This document shows, piece by piece, positions 11,796 through 22,800 of a DNA stretch of 64,000 nt. The first letter of the stretch is position 1. Each line of letters opens with the position of its first letter. The translations under genes were made by a program, and so were the position numbers. The notes below the pieces were generated by a model. That model did not search any database, was not told where the DNA came from, and worked only from the letters and a program-made list of their open reading frames with translations. The stretch lies in the NCBI GenBank assembly GCA_963971305.1, contig OZ020305.1, positions 3,629,001 to 3,693,000 on the forward strand. The letters run 5' to 3'. The DNA comes from Arcuatula senhousia (taxonomy: Eukaryota; Mollusca; Bivalvia; Mytilida; Mytilidae).

Positions 11796-11900
11796 TAACG
11801 GAAGGGCAGACACGCGGACAGAAGGACAGAAGGACGGAAGGACGGACGGACACACTTTTCACTATAAATACCCCCTCTTTTCAAGCGGGGGTATATTAAA
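11796..11900. repeat. (ggac)n-rich stretch with C/G hairpin
   Basis: An impure (ggac)n/(ggaa)n microsatellite is followed by a hairpin 'ataccccctc...gcgggggtat'. A microsatellite beside a hairpin resembles the ends of the pearl-like elements in this window, but too little is left to classify it. Confidence 0.45.
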
Positions 11901-11924
11901 GAAGGAACAAATGGACATTCAAAT

Positions 11925-12100
11925 GTCAGGAGTTCAAAAGGTCCAAGACAAAGCCAGGTTGCATATATAAGACTAATAAGGCGCCACAAAAATAAAAGCC
12001 AAATAATTGACAAAATTATAAAAAATAAAAGCCATATATTGACAAAATCATACAATTTGGGTTTAAGTTGTACTGACGCCGAATGAATACACGAGGTGAC
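11925..12100 (-). repeat. Tail-family repeat, inverted and decayed
   Basis: Begins 'gacattcaaatgtcaggag' and continues 'caaaaggtccaagaca', the reverse complement of the tail's 3' end. The rest is diverged. Confidence 0.4.
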
Positions 12101-12109
12101 CATGCGTGA

Positions 12110-13990
12110 AGAAGTATATGCTCCTGCAATATTATGTAAAAACATCAATCTTTACGCACTGCATGCTTACCATGAATGTATTTCTATATAAGAATCCAAC
12201 TCATGAGTACACGAGCCATAAGGGAGTCATAATTGTACAATCATTCGATTTTTGTTTGGGCTATGGATATTTTGTTTATCATGCCTTTTTATTTTTGTAA
12301 ATTTCAAGCCCTTTATTAGAGTGATTTTATGACACGTTAGGTGCGCACTTTCTTTATTTTTGAAATTTACATTATTATTTTTTTCAGCCAAAAACACAAT
12401 CCCGCCATTTTATTTCAAAGCACTATCCTGTCTTTTTATTTCCTGCCGTTTTATTTAAGTTTTTTTTTTCCGTAGCGATCCATTAAAATCAGATGGTCGT
12501 TCACTATTAAGGGAGTGCATGACAGTGATCATGTGACCAGCCAAAATTGAAATTCAATTTACTGTATTACTTTGTTTTACAATTTTACAAAATATTTTCA
12601 AAAATTTTCTTAACTACATACTTAAGACTTCAAAAAGTGATTTGAAAATTATCTAAACAATTTGTTTTCGTAAATTTTGGTTCTATTTTGATAATAATTA
12701 TCATAAAACCAAGTAAAATGGTGTTTTCTGCATTTTTTCAAAGGGAGATAATTTGTGTCAAAATATGCCATTTTTTGTAACTTTTTGGCATACTCTTCCA
12801 TATCCGAAAAACGAAATGTGAGGCACCCTTTTTTTCTTTTCATTTTTCTAATGCGTTATACAAGCCCTATATAATATAGAAAAAATACGAAAATTCATTA
12901 ACAAATTTTTATACAGACACGATATCATCCTTTGAAATTGGTAACTTTCTTTTACATTTCAATGAAAATCAACCCGACTTTAGAGTCATTTATTTCAAAA
13001 ACCAAGTCGGAAGCAAATCCCTTTTCAATTGAATTTCCAAAGAGCATGTCATGGCCCACCCATTAACAAATTTTAAAGAAAATTCATTGACAGGAAAAAA
13101 AAATGATGCATGTGGCATGTACCTCCTGAAACTGTAGAAATAAGAGGATATTGAACCCCAAGGACAGGAAAACTTTCTACGGTCTCCACACTGACAAACT
13201 ATGTATATAATATAAAAAAACGAAGGGGTATGGGGTATGGGATTACTGATTGTTGATATATATAATTTAGCTTTAATACTTGTAACATGTAATGCTTTAA
13301 TTTTGTATGTATTATCATGCTATAAATTAAATAATTGAATTTGTCCCAATAAATGTTCTTATTGATATTATTATCCCTAAAAATACACGTAAAACAAACG
13401 AAAGAAAAATATCATGGAACGATTTGGTGTTTTGTTGTTACAGTTTTTTGTTAGGTATATAGATATATTTACAAAGATCTGACCATTTACCGAAATTGCG
13501 GGAAATGTAGGGTAGGTAAACTTATCACAATTTTCAATTAAATAATGTAAACAAACCATTCAAGGCCACGAATAAAGGATGATAAGATAAACTTCTTGAC
13601 TTTAAAAGGAAGATCATGTCGGATAGGAACTTAACTGCCATTTTGAAGAAGAAAGATGACATACAATTGGTATAAAATTTTCATTGAAAATCTGCAGTGC
13701 AGTTGCAGTTATGCATGGGGCCATGAAAAAGAAGTTAAATTAATATACACACATATATATACACAAATATATTTTTGTCAATTCATACATTTAAACTTAA
13801 CTTAATCAATGTGGGTATTATTGAGTAGGTGTCGATTTTTTTTCAAGTTGATATAAATGATCAGAATCCAAGCCCCTGTGAACACAAATTAATAAAGGCC
13901 TACTGGCCATATGCCCCCTAAAACTGAGAAAAAATATGATTTTTCCACAAAATCCATGTTAAACACTCTAAAAGTTTTTACATCTTCCTT
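12110..13990. other. AT-rich intergenic DNA, nothing recognised
   Basis: About 1.9 kb with only short frames. No repeat family, RNA gene or exon of the neighbouring genes could be supported. The missing first exon of the SORD-like gene may lie here or further on, but I could not identify it. Confidence 0.4.
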
Positions 13991-14039
13991 TGTTCGTTGA
14001 TATACAATCTTTACTCCCCCCTCCCAACTAAACTCCTAC

Positions 14040-14250
14040 AAATGTATGGGGGGGGGGGGGGGTAGTAGGGGGTATGATCCCGAAGTCCCGGCAAATAAAA
14101 CAAGAAATCCCGGATTCCCGCGAAAATAAATGTGTGATTCCCGCATCCCGAAAAATGAAAATGGCTAAATCCCGTTCCCGTTAAGGGTTTTCCCGAATTC
14201 CCGTTGAAATAAATGGGCTTTCCCGCTGTCCCCCAAAAGGTCCTACCGAC
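14040..14250. repeat. G run and degenerate 'tcccg' simple repeat
   Basis: A run of 15 G at 14048-14062, followed by many spaced copies of 'tcccg'/'atcccg' up to about 14235. It looks like a decayed short tandem repeat. Confidence 0.6.
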
Positions 14251-14959
14251 CCTCATGTATGTCATGCAGATCTGCAACTGGTACCCTGTAATAGACAATC
14301 TTCCAAAAGTGCCATTCCAGAGCGTTCCGGATGTTAGAATAGGGTTCATGAGAGGTCAACGGGGGGAAAATGGTGGCTTTTTTCGACCATACCTGATGAC
14401 ATACAGGGCCCTTTTCTAATGAAATAAGAAACAGATTTATAAACAATTTGTGTCTGAAAATTTGTTTTAAAAACAATTATCTGTTTCACAATTTCATTTT
14501 ATACAGAGGGACCTATATGTACCGGGTATTGTGATGATCCAATGTTTACAACAAACATGTATCTGTACTCAACAAAAATCCATGACCAACATGCCCAAGT
14601 TTTGATAATTTTGGAGCGTAAAATAAGCTAATATGATGCAGGTTAAACCTGTGACGCTCCCGAAGTTTGAACGTATCCTTAAATATTTTACAAGCTAAAA
14701 TAAGTCTTCAAATGTTTATTGGGCAATTAATTGAAACAAATTCTTATTCGAAAAATAAAACAAAGTAGCTTTTCTTGTGGGTCCTGTGTGCGCTTAATGA
14801 CGTCAGAAATTTTCAAAGAAAAAAGCGTTAAAAAGAGGCAGAAAGTCAGGGAAACCGCGCGTGGTTTACCGGACGTTGAAGGAAAATTGAGCCCATAGTA
14901 CAACTAGAATATTGACATTTCTACCATTATCGCTCCCTTCGGGAGCGTATTAGAGGGTG

Positions 14960-15160
14960 TCACATGCAGCCCTTTTGGTATGCGGTATTCCATGCTTTTT
15001 AAGGGGTATTTGGTACGCCAAGGTGTGGTATGCGATACGCTATGTTCTGAATTTTTAGGCTTTTGGTACGCCTAAGCCATGATCTTTAAAGTATTCGGTA
15101 TTCAAGTCTTGTTAACGATATTCTGTCCTTTTTTTTAACGGTATTCGGTATTCTGGGGGC
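14960..15160. repeat. Degenerate 'ggtattcggtatt' repeats
   Basis: Interspersed copies of ggtatgcggtatt, ggtacgcc and ggtattcggtatt give an irregular internal repetition. Class unknown. Confidence 0.45.
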
Positions 15161-15189
15161 AGGGGCTGTGACACACCTTTAGGGAGCCA

Positions 15190-15449
15190 CAATTTGATTT
15201 TTATGGGGGGGGCTATGGTGAAATTTGAAATAAAAAGGCAGGATGGCAAAAATCCAGAAAAAAAAGGCAGTGCTTTGAGTAAAAAAAAAGGTAGGATGGT
15301 ATTTTGGGTAGAAAATTTATAGTGGCTTAAAAAAAAAATTGCGCTCACAAGCGCGCAAAAAAAAAATCCAGGCGCGACTTTTTCCGAAAATAGAAAAGCA
15401 GGACGAAGGAAATATCCATAGCCCCCCCCTCCCATAAAAATCAAATGGT
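15190..15449. mobile_element. 260-bp element with roughly 30-bp terminal inverted repeats
   Basis: The left end reads 'aatttgatttttatggggg' into 'ggctatgg'; the right end (15416-15449) is its imperfect inverse, 'ccatagccccccc' to 'ataaaaatcaaatggt'. The interior has A-runs and no coding content. Consistent with a MITE; no clear target duplication seen. Confidence 0.6.
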
Positions 15450-15485
15450 TCATACATTTGTCATGTTTGTCATATTCATGTACAG

Positions 15486-16730
15486 AATAAGAATAAGAAT
15501 AATTTTATTGACACAAGCACATTATAATAATGGCACAGACCCAATGAACAATATATAATAACAACAGTGGTTTACAAAAGAATATTTATCAATTATGGAC
15601 TTTTAACGAGGTCAATACATTATATATGGACCTGTTAGGCGTATATTGAACGAGGACGAAGTCCGAGGTCAATATTTTCCTAACAGGTCCATATATAATG
15701 TATTGACAGAGTCAAAAGTCCATCATTGTTATATTACATATGTAGTTTTTTTTTAATTAGAGTAAAATGAATTGCTGTTTTAACATCATGTAATTCAAAT
15801 TTTTTTTTACGTTTTTTTTTTCGATGTCATAATTTTTTTACTTGCAATATCAAATCAAAAACTAACCAATTTACCTAGGAAATCTTCCACACCTGAATTG
15901 TTATTATTTCTAGCCTAAATTTGGGCAGTAAGTTTATTGCGTCTTTGTAAAATGCTGACAAACATACCCTTCTTCACTGCATTCTTTTGTCATGGCGGTA
16001 ACCCAATTTCTGCATTTACAGATAATTCACGTACTAACCGAAAAATCAAATGTAATTTATTAAATTCTTAACATTTTAAACATCTTTTCCCACACCGTTA
16101 GAAAGTGAAGGCTCCATTGCAAGCTATGTCAATATTTAGGACTTTTAAATGACGTCACACAGATGTGTATAAAATATGTCAAGAACGGACGAATATCCGG
16201 ATCTAAATTTAGTAACATAGCGTCAATATAGGTAAAAATAGAAACATAGCGTCAATATACCAAAAAATGCATCGCTTTTATTTCCAAAGCAAAGAAATAC
16301 ACTAAATATGACTAAAATCACATGACCAAATAATCCAATGAAAATGTAAGAATGATAAACCATATGTAATATATGATCATACATGTACATAATGACTAGA
16401 AATTTACACAGACTGAGTATACAATAGACTAGTTATACACTGAGTGACTCAGGTTTTGAGTGGAAAAAAATTTACTAATAAAGGATGAAGTAACTTTCAA
16501 TTCTTTAAAAGAGCTGCTATAATCTAAACAATTTATCAATTTTTTATTATCAATATTATTAGATATTCCAACATGTTTTATCATTTCATTTTGAAAAGAC
16601 TTGTCTAAATTCTCTATATTTTTCACATTGTGTTAAAAAATGAACTGCATCTTCTATTACATTTTTGTCACACATTTTACAAAGTCTATTATGATGTACA
16701 TAATTAGTCAATTTACAAAATAATTGTTAA
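15486..16730 (-). mobile_element. Decayed LINE 3' region (reverse transcriptase C-terminus), inverted
   Basis: Reading the minus strand, about 16720-16430 encodes the LINE cysteine knuckle CKMCDKNVIEDAVHFLTQC, then after a frame change a frame with KLINCLDYSSSF and FFSTQNL. The 3' end at about 15486 carries an (attctt)n-like tail (seen on + as gaataagaataagaata). A foldback element lies inside at 15591-15727. Frameshifts mark it as dead. Confidence 0.65.
15591..15727. mobile_element. Foldback element, about 45-bp arms
   Basis: The left arm (15595-15639, 'atggacttttaacgaggtca' onward) is inverted at 15679-15723 (ending 'gagtcaaaagtccat'). The centre is itself a hairpin, cgaggacgaagtccgagg. 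Near-complete self-complementarity suggests a foldback MITE within the LINE 3' region. Confidence 0.75.
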
Positions 16731-16786
16731 ATTTTATTATCATATCATGAAAAAATTATAATATACGGTATTGTTTCACTTTTCAG

Positions 16787-16820
16787 GAAGATTTACCTAT
16801 CCCAGAGCCTGATGAAGGAG
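16787..16820 (+). CDS. SORD-like exon (PIPEP segment)
   Basis: A 34-nt exon after acceptor ttttcag; donor gttagt. It encodes [11 protein letters not shown], matching the conserved PIPEP segment of SORD proteins. Its phase 1 end makes Glu with the next exon. Small, but convincing by motif and phase. Confidence 0.75.
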
Positions 16821-19800
16821 GTTAGTTTTTCATTTACATGTAGTCAGTTTTGATTTTCATCAATTAAATTATTTAAAGATAACTTTGCATTGATTTAATT
16901 TATATGTCATGCATGTGCTGAGCTTTACACACATTTTAAGGGTGACCATAAGCATACATGTACATGTACATGATAATTTGACTATAAGTAATAACATGTA
17001 CTAATTTTCTAAGCGATATTTATATGAACTTTATATGTATAATGAATAGATATTTGTATTAATGAATTGATTATCATGATTATAACTTCTTCTAATTATA
17101 TTTCATTTTGTTTATCTGCAAGTGCAAATACTAAGACAAATGCATGTATTTTGATTTATAGCTACATGTATGTTTTAAAGAATATACTCAGAGCTCAATT
17201 ACCCAATGCAGAAACCTCACATTTACAGTGCAATTTACATGATATACATGATACATTTATTGTGTACAAAAAGATATAGTCAGGGTTTGATAAGAATTTT
17301 CTATATCATCTCTTTCAGAGGTACAGTTATGTATGCAGCATGTAGGAATTTGTGGTTCAGATGTTCATTACTGGAAACATGGGGCAATAGGAGACTTCAT
17401 TGTGAAGGAGCCTATGATACTGGGACATGAAGCTAGCGGCATCATCAGCAAGCTAGGCAAAGGTGTAACAAATCTGAAAGTGGGTAAGAAATCTAGGTAT
17501 CAATATGACAAAAAAAAACACCTTACATCATGTACATGTTTGCTTTCATCCACAAAAGAACAAAACATAAGTTTTTAATTTTAGATTTCTTTAATAATAC
17601 CTGTACATCTACATAAATCATGTAAGTCAACCTGTTTCATGTGGTTCAAAAATAAATCAACATTAGTAAAGAAGTTGTCAGTATAAGTAACTGTGCAGCA
17701 TGTGCAAGCAATTCTACCTCAAGGTATGAAGCAGTTAAAGGACTGAACAAGCTTTTTTCTTTAACATGGAAATCTTTCAAAGCCATGATTGGATGTAAGG
17801 GCAGGTACCTTAATATTTGATTTTGTTATCTAGGTGACAGAGTAGCCATTGAGCCAGGAGTGCCTTGTAGATTGTGTTCCCATTGTAAACATGGCCGTTA
17901 TAATCTGTGTCCTGACATGAGATTCTGTGCTACACCTCCAATTCATGGAAACCTGGCCAGATATTATGTCCATGCAGCTGATTTCTGTTTCAAGTAAGAC
18001 ATTATGATGTTTGAAGAGGACTATAATTATATAGGTTGAATAAAATGAGATGTGGAAAAAACCTTCATGAATATTAAGCAGCAGTTTAGAAGCACATTAC
18101 ATATGATTCAAAAACAATTCAAAATTATCTAAGAAAGGCATAGAACAGCTAACAGAGAGGGGATAAGTAAAAAATAACTTTTGACAAAGATTTGTTATTT
18201 TTGTATCATATTTATCCTGTGTCCTGCAGCATAACAAAATAGTCCTTATCAATTTGTGTGGAATTCTATGGCAAAGTCTTTATTTTTCATGTGCATTTCA
18301 ATATGCCTTGTACATGTACATCATTCATGTACTTTCCAAAGGCGGATTTAGAATCAGCATGCATGTGCACCCCTCCCGTTTTACAGGAAAATTTGGTTAT
18401 ATAATTAAGAACTGTTTGAAACAAGGAGTTCCCAGAAGATTTTTTTAATTGGCGCTCTCCTGTTTGAAAATTTCTAGATCCACCACAGCTTTCTGTAAAC
18501 CAAATACTTTCAAAATGCATGTCCCATGTATCCCTGCATATATAAGACCAAAATTTTTTGATTTACTAAGACAATACTCTGAAATGAAAGCATTGTGAAT
18601 GATAAAGTCAGATTTTTTTTTCTTGAAATATGTATCTCTGGCTTAGAAAAGAAAAAAATGGCATTTGATTTTTGTAAGATATACTTCAATAAGACAAGTT
18701 GTATTCTTAATAAAGGCATCCGATCTCGCATTAAGAACTGAATTGGGACTTAACCCAATAAGCATAAAGTCCTATTTTTAGCTCACCTAGCCAAAGGCCA
18801 TGTGAGCTTATGCTATCACTATGCGTCCGTCGTCGTCCGTCGTCTGTTGTCGTCCTTCGTCCGTTAACAATTTCAAAAATCTTCTTCTCTGAAACCTGAC
18901 TGAACCAATTTAAGTGAAACTTGGCAGAAATGGTATCTATTGCAGATAGAGAAAAGCTGTTGCTTTCTTAAATGTTCAGCTCATTTAGCTCTACAAAAGT
19001 CTCCGTAGGGTTGAAGTTGTCAGATGACCCCTTATAGGGGTAACAGCCCCTTAAAGGCAAAAAATAGTGTTTTTGGCATATAGAATGAAAACTATTGCAG
19101 ATAGAGAAAAGCTGTTGCTTGCTTAAATGTTCAGCTCATTTAACTCTACAAAAATCTTCATAGGGTTGAAGTTGTCAGATGACCCCTTATAGGGGTTACA
19201 GCCCCTTAAAACGAAAAATTGTGTTTTTGGCCTACAAAATGAAAACTATTGCAGATAGAGAAAAGCTGTGGCTTGCTTAAATGTTCAGCTCAATTAGCTC
19301 TATCAAAGTTGTCATAGGGTCTAAGTTGTTAGATGACCCCTTATAGGGGTTACAGCCCCTTAAAGGCGAAAAAAAGTGTTTTTGGCCTATAGAATGAAAA
19401 CTATTGCAGATAGAGAAAAGCTGTTGCTTGCTTAAATGTTCAGCTTATTTAACTCTACAAAAATCTTCATAGGGTCGAAGTTGTCAGATGACCCCTTATA
19501 GGGGTTACAGCCCTTTAAAACGAAAAATTGTGTTTTTTGCCTACAAAATGAAAACTATTGCAGATAGAGAAAAGCTGTTGCTTGCTTAAATGTTCAGCTC
19601 AATTAGCTCTACCAAAGTTGTCATAGGGTTGAAGTTGTTAGATGACCCCTTATGGGGGTTAGTAGCCCCTTAAAGGTGAAAAATAGTGGTTTTGGCCTAT
19701 AGAATGAAAACTATTGCAGATAGAGAAAAGCTGTTGCTTGCTTAAATGTTCAGCTCATTTAGCTCTACAAAAGTCTCCATAGGATCGAAGTTGTCAGATG

Positions 19801-22800
19801 ACCCCTTATAGGGTTTATAGCCCCTAAATAAACATGTTTTCATGTTTTGGGCTTATATAATTTTAAAACTATAGCAGATAAAGAAAATTGGTTGCTTGCT
19901 TAAATGGTCAGTTCATTAAGCTCTTAACAAAAGTCTCTTTAGAGTCAAAGTGTTCAGACGGCCCTTGAAATAACATTTTGCACGTTTTTGGCTTACAGAA
20001 TTAAAACTAATGCTGAAAGAGAAAAGCTGTTGCTTGCTTAAATGTTCAGCTTATTCAGCTCTACAAAGTTCTTTATAGGGTTGACATCAAGACCAGGTGA
20101 GCGATTCAGGCTCCTCGGAACCTCATGTTTTATGTATAAATATTATCTAAGATTGGTTGCCGTGGAATCAAAATATGAACAAAAATTCCATATTTTAAGA
20201 GCAGCATTCAAAGAAGAGAAAAGTCTTTTCTGAGACAAAACTTATAGTTGGCTTTCAATTTTACATAAGATTAAAGATACTATTTTAATTCCAAATCTAG
20301 ACATAATTTCTTCTGAGTTCAAAGCATCTTTAGAAATTTTTTACAAAGATAAAGTTCATAGACCACTTAATTTTATTAAAGATAATAATGAAGGTAAACT
20401 ATGTTTTTACAGTAAAATCTCATTTTCCTTTGAACTAAAGAGCTACCTTAAATATAATCTTAAAAAATCAGATAGATCACGGCAAACAAAAATCAGAATA
20501 AATGCACATCCATTGGCAATATTGAAACAGGAAGATATTCTAAACCAATAGTTCCTGCTAATGATTGAACTTGTAAATATTGCACAAACACTGTTGAGGA
20601 TGAAGTTCATTTCATCCTAAATTGTCCTAAATACAAATCAGATAAGAGAAAAATTTTAGATTTTTAACAACTCTGAAGTAGATAGTGAAAAATTATTGAC
20701 TCCTTCGACTGAAGAAAGTGCCAGGGAAATCTGTAATTACCTCAGGGAGGCTTTTAAAATTTGTTCTTTTGATTCAACCGCAACCAATCAAATATCATGT
20801 ACTACAGACTACCTTAACCATTATTTGAGGTATTGATCTATATGTCTTATATGTATAAAATAATTACAATTTATAATATAATAACTTAAAATATTGGGAC
20901 TTCAAATGTTTTATTTCATGTATTTACATTTTTACTTATCCACAAGACATATATGTCTTGTGGATTACAATGCATTGTTACCCATGTGCTTTATCCAACA
21001 AACTGATTGATTGATTGATAATAATACTATAAAGTGAGTCTATTTAATTTAAAATTTGACAATATGTTTATATTTAGATTACCAGACCATGTAAGTACAG
21101 AAGAAGGTGCCCTTTTAGAGCCTCTCTCTGTAGGAGTACATGCATGCAAGAGAGCAGGGGTTACCTTGGGGAGCAAAGTGTTGATTTGTGGAGCAGGTTT
21201 GTGTGACATTTATTATGGTGCCTTTTGAGAAAATAAAAAGCGTGCCTTTTGAGAAAATAAAAAGCTTTAAGTTCTCGTACATCCAGCCTGGAATGGGACA
21301 GTGGCTACCATAGACAGTAAAGTCATACAGGAATTACATAATTTATATGATATGCATGTAGAAATTTATTTCTCACTGATATCGTTTAAGTGTTTTGTAA
21401 CAAAGAGTTCAATATGAGACCAGGGTTATCATTTTGTGTTCCCTTGTACATAATGCCTTGTTTTTCTCTCTTTTGCAGTAAAGATAGAAGAATAATAGTA
21501 AACTAGCCACAAAGAATAATTCAAGACTGTATTCTGTTAAAAAATCATTTTATTTTACTTTCAACATATTTTTCTTCATTTTAGGTCCAATTGGTCTGGT
21601 CAACCTGTTAACAGCTAAAGCTAATGGAGCATCAGTGGTGTGTATAACCGGTAAGAAGAGGGTTATTAAATTTAACATCATTACATTCATGTGACAGTAT
21701 GTATTTAACATTTAGCTGACAGAGTGATTCAGTAGATTGCTATCATGATAGGAATATTGTTAACTGGACTACCCTTTTCCATTATATAAAAAACAGAAAC
21801 AGAACAAAATAAATACTATGAACTCTGACTGTAAAGAAGAAATTGTAACTTTTTATTTCTGTTCCAATTTAGGTATTTTCTTTAGCAAATTGATTTTATG
21901 ACAATTAGTCATAGTGGATACAATATTGAATTTTTCTATCTCCTCCATTTAGTTAAGAAAAGTTAAATTCAAAAGGAGAAAATTGCAACTTTGTTTTTTT
22001 TTTATTACTTAATATAGATCGAAGCATATATTTTAAAACTAAGGCTATCCCTTAAATTAATACCGCTTGAAAGAATTAGAGTTCAAATGACATAAGCATA
22101 AACTATAATATTTTGGAAAAAAAACTAGACGTGCCCAAAGCAATTGACTGTCCACAATGGATAGCAAACCAAACACAGGGTTCAACATGTTGCAATGATT
22201 ACATTTACCATGAATATAATAAAAATACAGTAATTCTACTTGTTAATTGACACCTTGAATCCCCTTTCACATCTCGATGAAATGTCACTTGAATCACGTG
22301 GCCGTAGCCAGGTCGTTACCTTACTATACACATAACTAAAATTTGTTCTTATCCAGGAAAATTCTCAAGACTTGAATTTGCATTTGGAAATTAATGTGCA
22401 AATATGAAATACTCGAACATACACCACAAAATAAAACGAAAATCAGAAACAAATTAAAAAACATTAAAATGTAATTATAAGAATTGAATGTTTGTATTGT
22501 GATGTTTCTAAGGTTGTGAAACCATTGACCGGTTGCACATTTTTAACATGAAGCGCTACCACGCTTCATTCAAAATGTGCTATGATCAACAGTTTTACAC
22601 GCCAATGAAACATCAAAATACAAACATTCAATTCTTAAGTAATATCATGCTGTGCTCAGTGAACTTGCTTAGTTTAATCCAAATAGATAAATAATTTATG
22701 CGTTTCTTTTTGTAGATATTGATGACGGGAGATTGGACATGGCTAAGAAGTTAGGTGCAACATTCACTCTTAAGGTGACCAGTCGTGATCCACAAGAGAT

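Noticed and set aside
18780..20130. Helitron with standard ends
   Set aside because: The 5' end lacks TC and the 3' end is CTTG in most copies instead of CTRR, so the call stays pearl-like; the rolling-circle idea is kept only as a hypothesis.
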